In this document: piece after piece, positions 27,793-39,222 of the stretch | Position numbering within the stretch: position 1 is the stretch's first letter | Layout of the letters: each line of letters starts with the position of its first letter | DNA from: Sutterella massiliensis | Lineage (GTDB): Bacteria > Pseudomonadota > Gammaproteobacteria > Burkholderiales > Burkholderiaceae_F | Reading direction: 5' to 3' | Assembly (NCBI RefSeq): GCF_016899755.1 | Contig: NZ_JACJJC010000003.1 | Span: 62,001-126,000 of the forward strand | Length of the DNA: 64,000 nucleotides | The notes under the pieces: generated by a model | What the model was told of the DNA's origin: nothing | What the model saw: only the letters and a program-made list of their open reading frames with translations | Databases searched by the model: none | Made by a program: the position numbers and the translations under genes

Positions 27793-29904
27793 ATGACGCT
27801 CGAGAAAGGAACGGGTGCGCAGCGTGCCGCTGGCGTCATTCGCACGGGCAAGCTTGCGCCGCTTCAGGAGCGGCTTAAGAAGCTCGGGCTCGTCTCGGAC
27901 TGGGACTTCGTGCTGCACCTGCCGCTTCGCTATGAAGATGAAACGAGCATCCGACCGATCGCAGAGATTGCGCCGGGCGGTGCCGTTCAGATTCAGGGGC
28001 GCGTCGTCTCTTCGCAGATGACGATGACGCCGCGCGGCCCGCAGTTTGTCGCGCAGGTCTCGGACGGCACGGATACGATCCGCGTTCGCTTTATTCACTA
28101 TTACCCGAGCATTCAGCTGCAGCTTTCGCCCGGGAAAACGGTGCGTCTTTTCGGCGAACCGAAAGAGGCGTTCGGCGGGATGGGCCTCGAGATGATTCAT
28201 CCGCGCATTCGTGTTCCTGTGGAGAACGAAGATTCGCTTCCGAAGGCGCTCACGCCCGTCTACCCCTTGGGCGAAAACGTACAGCAGGCTTGGATTCGCA
28301 AACGCATCGCGCGAGCGCTCCTCGATTTGGGCGGCATGGAAGACCTCGTTCCGGCAGAAATCACGACTGCGCTCGGTCTTCCCGGCCTAAAGGCTTCGCT
28401 CGAATTTCTGCATCATCCGCCGGCAGACGCGAGTGCTTCCGCGCTGATGGACCGAACGGATCCGCACTGGCAGCGGCTCAAGTTCGACGAACTGCTTGCG
28501 CAGCAGATCACGCTGCGCTCGGTGCGTGCGCTCGCCACGAGTCGCAAAGCGCCCAAGCTCATCGCCGCGCAAGGCTCGCGCTTCATTGATGCGTTTCTCT
28601 CCCGACTGCCCTTTAAACCCACGGGGGCGCAGCTGCGCGTCTGGTGCGAAATCGAACGCGACCTCGCACGCGATCGCCCCATGCATCGACTCGTGCAGGG
28701 CGACGTCGGCAGCGGCAAGACCGTCGTCGCAGCACTCGCGGCACTGCGAGCTGCGGAAGCGGGAATGCAGACCGCCTTCATGGCGCCCACCGAAATTCTC
28801 GCCGTTCAGCACTTTAGAAAGATCGCCGAATGGCTCGAGCCCCTCGGCATCCGCTGTGCGTGGCTCACCGGGCGACTCAAGGCGGCCGAACGCCGAGAAA
28901 GTCTCGAAGCCATTCGCTCGGGCGCGGCGCAGATTGCGATTGGCACGCACGCGCTCATTCAGGAGAAGGTCGAGTTCAATGCACTCGGTCTTGCCATCGT
29001 CGACGAGCAGCACCGCTTCGGCGTTGCGCAGCGTCTGGCGCTGCGCTCGAATCCGCATGAGCCGAACGACCAAACGGCCTTGAAACCGCACCTGCTGATG
29101 CTTTCGGCTACACCGATCCCGAGAACGTTGGCCATGAGCTATTTGGCCGACTTGGACGTTTCGGTGATCGACGAGTTGCCGCCGGGGCGCACGCCTGTTG
29201 TGACGAAAACGGTTCGACTCGATCGCCGCGCGGACGTTTTGGGCGTCGTTCGAGCGACAGCCGAAAGCGGCCGCCAGGTCTACTGGGTCTGCCCGATGAT
29301 CGAAGAGAACGAGACGATCGACCTCACCTCGGCCGTCGAGTGCAAAGCCGACCTCGTTCGTCGCCTGCCGACCCTTCGCATCGGGCTCGTGCACGGCGCG
29401 ATGCCGGCAGAAGAAAAAAACGACGTGATGCAGCGCTTTGAGGCCGGTGAAATCGACGTACTTGTCTCCACGGTCGTCATCGAAGTGGGGGTCGACGTTC
29501 CGAACGCCACCCTCATGGTGATCGAGCACGCTGAGCGCTTCGGCCTTGCGCAGCTTCATCAGCTCCGCGGCCGAGTCGGACGCGGCGCCGAAAAGAGCGC
29601 CTGCATTCTGCTCTACGACCCGGCGCTCTCCGAGATTGGCCGCGAGCGGCTCAAAATCATCCGAGAGTCAACAGACGGCTTCGAAATCGCGCGGCGCGAC
29701 CTCGAATTGCGCGGTCCGGGGGAATTTCTGGGCGAGCGGCAGTCGGGCATGCCGATGCTGCGTTTTGCCGACCTCGAAACCGATGCAGCGCTTCTCGCCG
29801 CTGCAAGAGATGCTGCAGCGCGCATGTGCGAGAGCGACCCCGATCGCGCCGCACGTCACGCCAAACGCTGGTTCAGCGCACAGTCGGACTTTCTCTCCGC
29901 CTGA
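27793..29904 (+). CDS. recG: ATP-dependent DNA helicase RecG
   Basis: Branch-migration helicase that reverses stalled replication forks and processes R-loops and Holliday junctions. The 703-residue protein has an N-terminal wedge/OB domain ([13 protein letters not shown]), then SF2 motifs: Walker [21 protein letters not shown] box [28 protein letters not shown], and helicase-C motifs [14 protein letters not shown] and [12 protein letters not shown]. The start ATG at 27793 lies immediately after ridA. recG followed by oxyR is a conserved Burkholderiales pair. Confidence 0.97.
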   Translation: MTLEKGTGAQRAAGVIRTGKLAPLQERLKKLGLVSDWDFVLHLPLRYEDETSIRPIAEIAPGGAVQIQGRVVSSQMTMTPRGPQFVAQVSDGTDTIRVRFIHYYPSIQLQLSPGKTVRLFGEPKEAFGGMGLEMIHPRIRVPVENEDSLPKALTPVYPLGENVQQAWIRKRIARALLDLGGMEDLVPAEITTALGLPGLKASLEFLHHPPADASASALMDRTDPHWQRLKFDELLAQQITLRSVRALATSRKAPKLIAAQGSRFIDAFLSRLPFKPTGAQLRVWCEIERDLARDRPMHRLVQGDVGSGKTVVAALAALRAAEAGMQTAFMAPTEILAVQHFRKIAEWLEPLGIRCAWLTGRLKAAERRESLEAIRSGAAQIAIGTHALIQEKVEFNALGLAIVDEQHRFGVAQRLALRSNPHEPNDQTALKPHLLMLSATPIPRTLAMSYLADLDVSVIDELPPGRTPVVTKTVRLDRRADVLGVVRATAESGRQVYWVCPMIEENETIDLTSAVECKADLVRRLPTLRIGLVHGAMPAEEKNDVMQRFEAGEIDVLVSTVVIEVGVDVPNATLMVIEHAERFGLAQLHQLRGRVGRGAEKSACILLYDPALSEIGRERLKIIRESTDGFEIARRDLELRGPGEFLGERQSGMPMLRFADLETDAALLAAARDAAARMCESDPDRAARHAKRWFSAQSDFLSA

Positions 29905-29972
29905 GAATTCGACTGACCGAGCCCTACGAAACAAATAAAAGAAGGATTTTTTAAAACTTCACTCATCGAACC

Positions 29973-30917
29973 ATGACGCTAACCGAACTTAAATACGTTA
30001 TTGCCGTTGCTCGTGAACGGCACTTCGGCCGCGCGGCCGAGTCCTGCTTCGTCAGCCAGCCGTCGTTGTCCGTTGCCATCAAGAAGCTTGAAGAAGAACT
30101 CGGCGTTGCCATTTTCGAGCGCCGCTCGAGCGATATCGCCATCACGCCCGTCGGCCAGCAGATCATCGCGCAGGCGCAGAAGGTGCTCGAAGAAAGCCGT
30201 CGCATCGTCGAAATCGCGCACCAAGGCCAGGATCCGCTCTCCGGACCGCTGCGCCTCGGCGTCATCTACACGATCGGGCCGTACCTGCTGCCCTCGCTCA
30301 TCAGCGAAATGACGGTCGATACGCCCAAAATGCCGCTCTACCTTGAAGAGACCTTCACGAGCGAACTTCTCGCCAAGCTCAAAAACGGCCAGCTCGACGT
30401 CGCCATCATGGCCGACACCATTGCCGACACGGGTCTTATGACCCAGGCTGTCTACGAAGAAGCCTTTGTCGTCGCCGTCCCCTCGCACCACCCGTGGGTG
30501 AACCGCAACTACGTCGGTCCTGACGAACTCAAGGACCAGACGATGCTCCTTCTCGGCGCTGGCCACTGCTTCCGCGATCAGATCCTCGGCGTCTGCCCTG
30601 ACATCAACCGCTTCAACGCGCACGCGAGCACCGTACAGCGTACGGTCGAAGGCTCGAGCCTGCAGACAATCTGCCACATGGTCGCGCAGGGCCTCGGCAT
30701 CACGGTGTTGCCCGCATCGGCCGTGCCTTACATCTCTGGGCTCTCGAACTCCGTCAAGATCATCCCCTTCAAGTCACCCGCGCCTTCGCGCCGCGTCATT
30801 CTTTGCTGGCGCAAGAGCTACCCGCGCATGGCGGCCGTCGAAGCGATTCTCGCCGCTTTCAAGAAGGTGATCCTGAACGGCTGCTCGCCGCTTGACGAAG
30901 CCCCCAAACTCAACTGA
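29973..30917 (+). CDS. oxyR: Hydrogen peroxide sensor OxyR (LysR family)
   Basis: Redox-activated transcription factor that induces catalase/peroxidase genes. The 314-residue protein has an N-terminal winged helix-turn-helix (TLTELKYVIAVARERHFGRA, SQPSLSVAIKKLEEELG) and a LysR substrate-binding domain. The redox cysteines fall at residues 199 and 208 (GHCFRDQILGVC), the same positions as in E. coli OxyR, so peroxide sensing by a disulfide is expected. The start is set by the canonical N-terminus; no strong ribosome-binding site is adjacent. It lies 68 bases after recG. Confidence 0.95.
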   Translation: MTLTELKYVIAVARERHFGRAAESCFVSQPSLSVAIKKLEEELGVAIFERRSSDIAITPVGQQIIAQAQKVLEESRRIVEIAHQGQDPLSGPLRLGVIYTIGPYLLPSLISEMTVDTPKMPLYLEETFTSELLAKLKNGQLDVAIMADTIADTGLMTQAVYEEAFVVAVPSHHPWVNRNYVGPDELKDQTMLLLGAGHCFRDQILGVCPDINRFNAHASTVQRTVEGSSLQTICHMVAQGLGITVLPASAVPYISGLSNSVKIIPFKSPAPSRRVILCWRKSYPRMAAVEAILAAFKKVILNGCSPLDEAPKLN

Positions 30918-30988
30918 AGCTTCGACAGAAGCCTCCCAGCGCGGCGCACCGTGCGCCGCGCAATCCGCTCAAAGGATGCTTGTCACCT

Positions 30989-32221
30989 ATGCCCGACGGA
31001 ATTGATCGCAGCGGCCCCGATGCGCACAATGCGAAAAAATGGGGCGAATTGATGCTTCTTGCACGAGACCGACTCGGTCTCGGCCTGCGCGAGCGCGACG
31101 GGATCGACCTCATCGTGCGCGTGCTTCTGATGGCGATCGTCGCCTACGGCTGCTATCTCATCATTCAGCCTTTCCTCACGGCGATATTGCTCGCAGCCGT
31201 CATTGCGGTCGCAACTTGGCCGCTTTTCGACAAACTGCGCGCCTGGAGCGGTCATCGGCCGACGCCCGCCGCCTTTCTCATGGTTGGCGCGATCGTCGTG
31301 ATCTTTCTGATCCCGATGTCGTTCTTCCTCATTGCCGCCGCACAGAAGCTCCCGGGCTTTGTGAGCAAGGTCGTGCAGATGGTGAAGGACCCGCAGCCCG
31401 TACTCGAAACCGTTCGCGGCATTCCTTACGCGGGCGAATGGCTTTACGCCGAGCTTCTTCAAGCCATCGACCCGGCGTCCTTCGGACAAAGCATCCAGAA
31501 GATTCTCGAGCCGCTCTCGAGCGCACTCGTCAACATGGCGCTCAACGTGAGCAACGGGCTCATGCAGCTCGCGCTCGTCACCTTCATCGTTTTCTTTTTC
31601 TATCGCGACGGCGCTTGGTTCGCCGACCGCATTCGCGAACTGCTCGTTCGCGTGAGCGGCGGGATTGCGAGCGAAATTTGCGACATCCTCGTCAATACCA
31701 CGCGATCCGTCGTCTACGGCATCATCGGTACGGCAATTTGTCAAGGGCTCGTCGCGGGCCTGGGCTTTTGGATCGCAGGCGTCCCGGGGGTTCTGATTCT
31801 TTCGGCCACCGTGTGCCTGCTCTCGGTTGTGCCGATCGGACCGCCCCTCGTCTGGATTCCCGCTGCCGTCTGGCTTTTCGCACAGGGCAGCACCGGCATG
31901 GCGGTCTTTCTCGTCGTCTGGGGCACGGCCTGCATTTCCGGGGTCGACAACCTCGTGAAGCCTCTTCTGATTTCGCGCGGCTCAACGCTTCCCCTTGCGC
32001 TGATTTTCCTCGGCGTCTTCGGCGGCGTTCTCGCCTACGGCTTCCTCGGCCTCATTCTCGGGCCGCTCCTTCTTGCAATCGGCCTTTCGCTTTTCCAAGC
32101 CTGGCTCAAGAAGCCCGTCATTGCGCTTGCACACCGCGTCGAGCACCAAAACAACACTTCTGCGAGTGCACCGGAGAAATCGAGCGACGCCCCGACGCCG
32201 CCCTCGGCACCGGCCGCCTAA
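30989..32221 (+). CDS. AI-2E (PerM/TqsA) family permease
   Basis: Integral membrane protein of 410 residues with about eight hydrophobic segments in the usual pattern: a pair near 50-90, a pair near 95-125, an amphipathic middle, then four to five C-terminal segments with a glycine-rich LIFLGVFGGVLAYGFLGLILGPLLLA end. This is the AI-2E transporter family, whose members export autoinducer-2 or act as Na+/H+ antiporters; the substrate cannot be assigned here. The C-terminal 30 residues are a Ser/Pro/Ala tail. The ATG at 30989 is preferred (AAAGGA upstream) over TTG at 30980. A terminator follows. Confidence 0.85.
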   Translation: MPDGIDRSGPDAHNAKKWGELMLLARDRLGLGLRERDGIDLIVRVLLMAIVAYGCYLIIQPFLTAILLAAVIAVATWPLFDKLRAWSGHRPTPAAFLMVGAIVVIFLIPMSFFLIAAAQKLPGFVSKVVQMVKDPQPVLETVRGIPYAGEWLYAELLQAIDPASFGQSIQKILEPLSSALVNMALNVSNGLMQLALVTFIVFFFYRDGAWFADRIRELLVRVSGGIASEICDILVNTTRSVVYGIIGTAICQGLVAGLGFWIAGVPGVLILSATVCLLSVVPIGPPLVWIPAAVWLFAQGSTGMAVFLVVWGTACISGVDNLVKPLLISRGSTLPLALIFLGVFGGVLAYGFLGLILGPLLLAIGLSLFQAWLKKPVIALAHRVEHQNNTSASAPEKSSDAPTPPSAPAA

Positions 32222-32250
32222 TTTCTACGCGAATATTTTGTTTTTATCCG

Positions 32251-32290
32251 AACGGGATCGTGCAGTGCATCGGTCCCGTTTCCTTTTGGA
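32251..32290 (+). terminator. Terminator of the AI-2E-family gene
   Basis: Seven-base perfect stem AACGGGA / TCCCGTT (32251-32257 with 32274-32280) followed by TCCTTTTGG. Confidence 0.7.
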
Positions 32291-32582
32291 TCTACCTTCA
32301 CCTTCGAGTCGTAACAGCGCTTTCGGGCAGCAGATCTCCTTGAGCCGAACCTCTTTAAAGCCAGCGAAACTGTCTGCGAACGCTTTTCCGAATCGAACGC
32401 TTCATAGTTTTACGAGCGTCCTTTGCGACTGCCGTACTCGCCGCGGATTATGAAAAAACGCGGCTACGTATCCTGGTCTCAATACGCGCTACTTAGCCAA
32501 CGCTTTCCTGCTGGACTCTCGTTTGCATCCGGCACCGTCAATCCGCGACCTACAAACATTCGTCGTCTGCATTCTGCAGATA

Positions 32583-32626
32583 CAAAAAAGCCCGATTCGA
32601 TGCTTTTTCAAGCAGACAAATCGGGC
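32583..32626 (-). terminator. Terminator of dcuC
   Basis: Perfect 8-bp stem GCCCGATT / AATCGGGC (32590-32597 with 32619-32626), then six Ts on the minus strand, 61 bases past the dcuC stop. Confidence 0.85.
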
Positions 32627-32687
32627 CAATCTTTTTGCCGCACCACCCGTCGGAGCAATGCGGCATTTTGGTTATGAGCGCGAAGCG

Positions 32688-33956
32688 TTAAACCATGATG
32701 AGCGCGCAGACGATCGTCGCGGCGAGCATCGGAACGGCAGTGCGCTTGACGACTTCGATCGGGGAAACCATGGCGATACCCGAAACAAGAATCGTCACAC
32801 CGGCGAGCGGGGAGGCCGTACGACCGGCAGCGCCAGCGAGGAAGGCGAGGCCGCCCAGACCTTCGATCGTCATGCCGAAGTCCTTGGCGTGCGGCGTAAC
32901 CGTTTCATTGAAGGCCAGCGTCGCAGCGTCGCCCGAACCCGTGATCACGCCCATGATGAACGGGCCGATCGAGCCGCCCCAGCGGGCGATTTCGTTGGAT
33001 TCCTTCAGGGCCTGAACGAACGTGTCGATAAGGCCAGCGGACTTAAGACCGGCAGCAAAGACGCCGGCGGCAATGATGATGCCCATCACGTCGGCATAGC
33101 CCTTGCCGGTACCGTTGAAGAATTCCTTCGTGAAGGTCTGCGGGTTGGCGCGAGCGAGCACAAGCGCGATCACAGCACCGAGCACCATAGCCTGGGCAAC
33201 GCCCATTTTGATGAACGGGCACCAGAGGTTGCCGACCACGAGGATGGTGATCGGAACGAGCGGCACGAGCGCGAGCACCGGACTCGGCTTGAAATCGTCC
33301 TGCTTCTGGAGCTTCGATTCGTCAACCTTGGCGTTGGCGTCACCCTTGTGGTCGCCGAAGAGGATGCAGAAGAGGAGCGTACCGACAACGCCGAAGGCAC
33401 CGATGATGAGCGAGTACGGGGCATGGAACGCGATGAAGTCCATCACGTCGATGCCGGCCATGTTGGCAACGTACGGGTTGTGTGACGTGCCCGGTGAAAG
33501 GTACGAACCGATCGTGCCGGCGAGAACGGCGGCAGCGGCACCGGCCGGCTTAATGCCCGCGCGGAGCATGACCGGGATGAGCGTCGAACCGACGGCGGCG
33601 GCGCAGCCCGCGGCCGACGGAATGGCGATGTTCACGAAGAAGGTGATCGCCGTGCAGACCGGGACGAGCAGAACGCCAAGGCCGCGAATCGGGCTGGCGA
33701 GGTAGTGAACGAGCGAACGGTCGGCGTTGGTGTAGCGGGCGACGAAGGCAAAACCCATCGACGCGCAGATTGCCATCACGAGCGAAGAATTCGTCATCGA
33801 CTTGGCAAACGCGTTAAGGCCGCCGATCAGGTCCCACGAGAGAAGGCAGAGCACGAGGCCCGAGCCGATCAGAACAAGACGGGTTTCATAACGCTTGATG
33901 AGGCCATAGATCACGACGAAGATCATGGCAACAGCAAGCCATTGCGTAATACCCAT
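32688..33956 (-). CDS. dcuC: C4-dicarboxylate transporter DcuC family (succinate efflux)
   Basis: Membrane carrier of 422 residues with about 12 hydrophobic segments. The family features are ANMAGIDVMDFI, GTIGSYLSPGTSHNPYVA, IPSAAGCAAAVGSTLIPVMLRAG (position ~100-125) and GVITGSGDAATLAFNETVTPHA near 330. DcuC mainly exports succinate during anaerobic growth, which fits the FrdAB/AspA/DcuB locus 6 kb away, although both carriers could also exchange other dicarboxylates. The ATG at 33956 has TGGAGA upstream; a longer frame to 34082 adds an Arg-rich, non-hydrophobic stretch. Confidence 0.88.
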   Translation of the reverse strand: MGITQWLAVAMIFVVIYGLIKRYETRLVLIGSGLVLCLLSWDLIGGLNAFAKSMTNSSLVMAICASMGFAFVARYTNADRSLVHYLASPIRGLGVLLVPVCTAITFFVNIAIPSAAGCAAAVGSTLIPVMLRAGIKPAGAAAAVLAGTIGSYLSPGTSHNPYVANMAGIDVMDFIAFHAPYSLIIGAFGVVGTLLFCILFGDHKGDANAKVDESKLQKQDDFKPSPVLALVPLVPITILVVGNLWCPFIKMGVAQAMVLGAVIALVLARANPQTFTKEFFNGTGKGYADVMGIIIAAGVFAAGLKSAGLIDTFVQALKESNEIARWGGSIGPFIMGVITGSGDAATLAFNETVTPHAKDFGMTIEGLGGLAFLAGAAGRTASPLAGVTILVSGIAMVSPIEVVKRTAVPMLAATIVCALIMV

Positions 33957-34199
33957 TAGAGATCTCCAGAAAGTTCCCCTGACCAGAAACAGGGTGAAAA
34001 CGGCGTTTCGAGGACAGCGCCAATTGAAAAATCCGCTTCTTCGCCGATCTGTGCCGACTTCGCTGAAGCGATATGACGTCATTATGCAGACATCAAGGGC
34101 GTTCGGCCTCTATGTTAACCCGATGGCCGAACACTTTATTGCGGCAGTCGGCGTGCGGACGCCACATTTGCAAAGGACGCCCGCAAACTGCCGCCGCGA

Positions 34200-34769
34200 T
34201 CAAATCTTGAAGACTTCTTTTCTGTAATGGCGAAGCTCTTCAATGCTCTCGCGGATGTCCGAGAGCGCCTGATGCTTCGTTGCACTCGTGCCGACCCAGA
34301 CCTTTTCGGGTGCCCAGCGGCGCGCAAGCTCCTTGATGGTCGAAACATCGATCGAGCGATAGTGGAAATAGCGCTCAAGGTTCGGCAGCCACCGCGCCAT
34401 GAAGCGGCGATCCTGTCCGATGGTGTTGCCGCACATGGGGCTCTTGCCTTCGGGAACGTAGCGGCGGAAGACCTCCAAGAAGATCTTTGAAGCAGCTTCC
34501 TCGTCGACCGTGCTTTCCAGGCAGCGCTTCACAAGTCCGGAACGCGTGTGCGTTTCGGTGTTCCAAGCGTCCATGCCGCCCAAAATCTCGGCCGATTGAC
34601 GAACGGCCACCACTGGGCCCTCGTGAAGGATGTTGAGCTCTCGGTCCGTGATGATCGCGGCCACTTCAAGCACGCGATTGACTTCCGGCTGCAGGCCGGT
34701 CATTTCCATGTCAATCCAAATGAGGTTGTCGTCCGCATAGACGGGATCACGCTCGATGCTGCCGGTCAT
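34200..34769 (-). CDS. orn: Oligoribonuclease
   Basis: DEDDh 3'-5' exoribonuclease that clears di- and oligonucleotides, including pGpG from c-di-GMP turnover. The protein has 189 residues; [11 protein letters not shown] supplies the first Asp/Glu pair, and [12 protein letters not shown] and the [12 protein letters not shown] region supply the later Asp and the His-Asp. The ATG at 34769 has CGGAGA upstream. It is divergent from the M48-like gene, a neighbourhood seen widely in betaproteobacteria. Confidence 0.96.
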   Translation of the reverse strand: MTGSIERDPVYADDNLIWIDMEMTGLQPEVNRVLEVAAIITDRELNILHEGPVVAVRQSAEILGGMDAWNTETHTRSGLVKRCLESTVDEEAASKIFLEVFRRYVPEGKSPMCGNTIGQDRRFMARWLPNLERYFHYRSIDVSTIKELARRWAPEKVWVGTSATKHQALSDIRESIEELRHYRKEVFKI

Positions 34770-34953
34770 AAGACTGTCTCCGAGAGAGTTGTTTGAAGGC
34801 GAGAATTCTAAACCGCCCGAAGCACGGGCGACTCGCCCCATATTGCGCGATAATTCGCGGATTCGCGTTTTTGACGCGGCAGAGGCCGCTTCGCGAGCGC
34901 ACCGTTTATACGCTTCCCTTCCCACGACCTCTTATCGTCCCGGCTTTCGATCG

Positions 34954-36735
34954 ATGACCCTGACAGCGAGCAACATTCAGCACGTCTTTCTCGCGCTCAT
35001 GGCGCTCAGCGTCCTCACGGAGTGCCTGCTCACTATCCTGCATACGCATGCGGCAGAGCGCGCCGCAACCTGCGTGCCGGCGCCATTCGAACGCAAGCTC
35101 TCGGCCGCAGCACACCGAAAGGCTGCGGACTACACGGGCGAACTTGCTCAAGGTCGACTTCTTCTCGTTTTTGCGGGGGCAGGCATTGCGCTGCTTCTCA
35201 CATACGGGCAGGGTCTCACACTCCTCGCTTCGCTCGCGGGCGCTCTCTCTTCGAGTGCGCTCATCGGCGAGTGGACCGTCATTGCGCTCGTGCTTCTCCT
35301 TCTCATCATTGCCGACATTCCGCTCGGCTGGTTTCTGCGCTGCCGCATTCCGCGCCGCTTCGGCTACCTCACGGAAAACGAAGGCCTCTGGATCGCCAAA
35401 AACTTCAAGGACGCCTTGACGGGCTGGCTCGTTGCGCTGCCCTTTATCGCCGCTGCCGTCGCGCTTTTTGAGTCGATCGGTCAATACTGGTGGCTCCTTG
35501 CCTGGTTCTTCTGGACGCTTTACCTCGTCTGGCGCTGGCGCATTGGGCCGAACTGGTCGATTCTGCGCGGTCGACGCGTCAAGCCGCTTCGCGACGCCAA
35601 GACGCGCGCCATGGTGAAAGATTTCCTGCGTCTGCAGGGCTATGAGATGCGTGATCTCCTCGTCATGAAGCGCCCGAGCGGCTGGTCGCACTCGCACCTC
35701 GTTCTCTGCGGCTTCGGCAAGGAAAAGACCGTCGTCGTTTTCGCGCACGCGGCGGCCAAACTCACGCGAGAGGAACTCCTCGCGCTCATCGCGCACGACA
35801 TCGGACACGCCAAACACTTTCACGCGGGTCTCAGAATCGCGATTTTCTCTTTGGCGGGGCTGCTGTTGGCATGGTTCACCGGCTGGGGCGCACGTAACGA
35901 TGCCTTTTTTGCCGGATTCGGCTTTTCGCCCTACGTCACGCTCGCGCGCGACGGCGCACATGCGGGATTTGTGATCGCTACCGCGATCGTCGTCTTTCCG
36001 ATTCTCTTTTACCCGCTGCGCCCGCTCGTCAATCTCTTTGCGCGCGCCATGCAGTACGACGCCGACGCGTATGCTGTCAAGACGGTGGGCGCCGATGCGC
36101 TCGTTCGCGCACTTGTGAAGCTGCACCGCGACTATGCGACGACGCTCACGCCTTCGCGGCTCTATTCGATCTTTCATTACGCAAGACCGCATGCGGGCAT
36201 GCGCGTTGCGGCCGTTGAAGCGCTTGTCGCGAAAATGAAGTGGCCGAGCGACAAGCCCGCTCAGGCGGCTTACCCCGGCGCGCCGAATGTTTTCGACATC
36301 TCGGGCTATCTCGAACCGGGCGAAGCGCAGCCCGTCGTCATGCCGGCGCGCCGAAAGTGCCCGCCGAAGCGCGAAGCTGTAACGATCGTCGAACGGGAAA
36401 CGGCTGAGATGCAAGCGGCCGATACGCTACGCGATGCCGAACCCGTACGAATCGACTCAACACCTGCAGCCGAAACGGAAGCCGCCGCGCAAGAGCTAGC
36501 GCCTGAAGCGGCCGACCGCACGACGAACGCCCCCGGATCGCTTGAGGCAGCACTCGAGAAGACAGAGACGCTTGATGTTGGCAAGGTCGATGTCGCCTCG
36601 GCCGAGAAACCGGACGACGTCGCAGAGAGTACTCTCGATACAGACCAAAATACCGACGCTTCCGGCACGACTGCCGAATCTGCGGCTTCGACAGGCGCTG
36701 CGCCGATGGCGGACACTTCGCCAAAGGCTCGGTAA
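34954..36735 (+). CDS. Ste24-like M48 family membrane protein with altered active site
   Basis: 593 residues from the ATG at 34954 (no clear ribosome-binding site). It keeps the Ste24/CAAX-peptidase architecture: membrane segments at ~10-30, 68-120 (two), 155-195 (two), a HExxH region, and two more segments at ~295-355. The zinc-protease box reads HDIGH (281-285) instead of HE[LI]GH, so the catalytic Glu is Asp. The third zinc ligand, normally Glu in EFxADA(FY)A, is Gln in QYDADAYA (367-374). Both changes are read directly from the codons. Residues ~440-593 form an acidic Ala/Thr/Glu-rich, disordered tail not found in ordinary Ste24. The orn-M48-rsgA order is conserved in Burkholderiales, so this is probably the ancestral gene turned into a weak or non-catalytic form. 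Confidence 0.8.
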   Translation: MTLTASNIQHVFLALMALSVLTECLLTILHTHAAERAATCVPAPFERKLSAAAHRKAADYTGELAQGRLLLVFAGAGIALLLTYGQGLTLLASLAGALSSSALIGEWTVIALVLLLLIIADIPLGWFLRCRIPRRFGYLTENEGLWIAKNFKDALTGWLVALPFIAAAVALFESIGQYWWLLAWFFWTLYLVWRWRIGPNWSILRGRRVKPLRDAKTRAMVKDFLRLQGYEMRDLLVMKRPSGWSHSHLVLCGFGKEKTVVVFAHAAAKLTREELLALIAHDIGHAKHFHAGLRIAIFSLAGLLLAWFTGWGARNDAFFAGFGFSPYVTLARDGAHAGFVIATAIVVFPILFYPLRPLVNLFARAMQYDADAYAVKTVGADALVRALVKLHRDYATTLTPSRLYSIFHYARPHAGMRVAAVEALVAKMKWPSDKPAQAAYPGAPNVFDISGYLEPGEAQPVVMPARRKCPPKREAVTIVERETAEMQAADTLRDAEPVRIDSTPAAETEAAAQELAPEAADRTTNAPGSLEAALEKTETLDVGKVDVASAEKPDDVAESTLDTDQNTDASGTTAESAASTGAAPMADTSPKAR

Positions 36736-36814
36736 GCTTCGTACCAGATCACCCAAGAATCATTCAAGGCTTACGCCGCGCCGCTCAGAGCGGCGCACGA
36801 TCGACTGAGATTCA

Positions 36815-37768
36815 ATGAGCAAGAAAGGATCCCGCCGCGCTTCGCGGCAAAGTGAAGTCTCTCAAGAAGAGCGCGCTCTCACCTCGGGGCGCGTCACGGC
36901 CGCGCACGGGCGACACTACTTCGTCACGACGCCTGCGGGTGAGCGCATTGAAGCGCACCGCCGCGGAAAAAAGGGCGACGTTGTCGTCGGCGACATCGTG
37001 CGCATTTCCGAAGCCGTTTCGGGCGTAGCCGCCATCGAGTCGATCGAACCGAGAAAGAGCCTCCTCTACCGATCCGACGAATGGCGCATCAAGTCGCTCG
37101 CCGCAAACGTCGACCAAGTAGCGATTGTTTTCTCGTCGCGCCCGACCTTCAATCCCTGGTTCATCTGGAAAGCCCTTTTGGCTGCACACGAGGCCGGCAT
37201 TCCCGCCCTTGTCATCCGCAACAAATGCGATCTGGGCGAAGACGCCGAAGCGGCCGACGCCGAAGTCGAACGCCTCAAGGGGCTCGGCGTCCCGACCATG
37301 CGCATCTCGGCACTTGAGAAGCCCGAAGAAGCGCTCGCCGCCCTCTTGCCGCAATTCGAGGGCAAGACAACGCTTTTGGTCGGCCAGTCGGGCATGGGGA
37401 AGTCGACGATTTTGAATCTTCTCGTGCCGCATGCCAAAGCCGCGACTCGCGAATTCTCCGTTGCACTCAATCTCGGCAAGCAGACGACGACGGCCGCGCG
37501 CTGGTACGAAGCCGACGAATGGCAGGGTGCCGTTGTCGACACGCCGGGCTTTCAGGAGTTCGGCCTTGCGCACCTCTCGCTGAGCGACATTCTGCGTGCC
37601 ATGCCCGATATCGCTTCGCATGCAACCGACTGCCGCTTTTTCAACTGCCGTCATCTTCACGAACCGGGTTGCTCTGTGAAGGCGGCGCTCGAAGCCGGCG
37701 AGATCGACCCCGAACGTTACGACTTCTACGTTGCCATGGCATCCGAAGCCGATCCGCTGCCGCGCTGA
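36815..37768 (+). CDS. rsgA: Ribosome biogenesis GTPase RsgA
   Basis: Circularly permuted GTPase that checks maturation of the 30S subunit. It has 317 residues with an N-terminal OB fold (residues ~30-85), then G4 RNKCDL before G1 VGQSGMGKST and G3 VVDTPGFQEF, and the C-terminal zinc motif DCRFFNCRHLHEPGC. The N-terminal 25 residues are basic. The ATG at 36815 follows a GAGA. moaA begins 41 bases after it. Confidence 0.97.
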   Translation: MSKKGSRRASRQSEVSQEERALTSGRVTAAHGRHYFVTTPAGERIEAHRRGKKGDVVVGDIVRISEAVSGVAAIESIEPRKSLLYRSDEWRIKSLAANVDQVAIVFSSRPTFNPWFIWKALLAAHEAGIPALVIRNKCDLGEDAEAADAEVERLKGLGVPTMRISALEKPEEALAALLPQFEGKTTLLVGQSGMGKSTILNLLVPHAKAATREFSVALNLGKQTTTAARWYEADEWQGAVVDTPGFQEFGLAHLSLSDILRAMPDIASHATDCRFFNCRHLHEPGCSVKAALEAGEIDPERYDFYVAMASEADPLPR

Positions 37769-37809
37769 CCATACAATGTGACTTTTCACCTCACCGCAAA
37801 GGCAAACCC

Positions 37810-38931
<1,122 letters not shown>

Positions 38932-39102
38932 ACGCACACCAGGAAAGCTTGGCCGAGCTCCTCAAAATGCCCCAGCAGGCATCTACTCGACGCAAACCGT
39001 TTTGAAGCGAAGGCACCGCATCGAAAACACGACGCCCTCGCTCAACATATACTTGAAGAACCGCGCGGCGACGCACGGCCGCCGCTTGCCGCCCGAATAA
39101 CA

Positions 39103-39222
39103 ATGAAACGCACCGTAAACAGGTTTCGCCGTTCAGTTCGGGCGACGCCCGAAACGCTCGGCACTCTCTCGGACGCCGACGACGCGGCTGCCCCTCACAA
39201 TTCAAACAAGAAGGGTTATTAA
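39103..39222 (+). CDS. Possible 39-residue leader ORF overlapping the putP start
   Basis: Starts at ATG 39103 and ends in TAA whose last base is the A of the putP ATG (TAATG). It is basic at the N-terminus (KRTVNRFRRSVR) and acidic in the middle. It encloses the putP ribosome-binding site, so translation of it could couple to putP. It has no clear ribosome-binding site of its own and no recognisable motif, so it may be chance. Confidence 0.2.
   Translation: MKRTVNRFRRSVRATPETLGTLSDADDAAAPHNSNKKGY

Larger units (their letters stand above)
32222..32687. other. Intergenic region between two convergent genes
   Basis: 466 bases between the convergent AI-2E-family and dcuC genes. It holds a terminator at each end and no supported gene between them. 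Confidence 0.6.
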
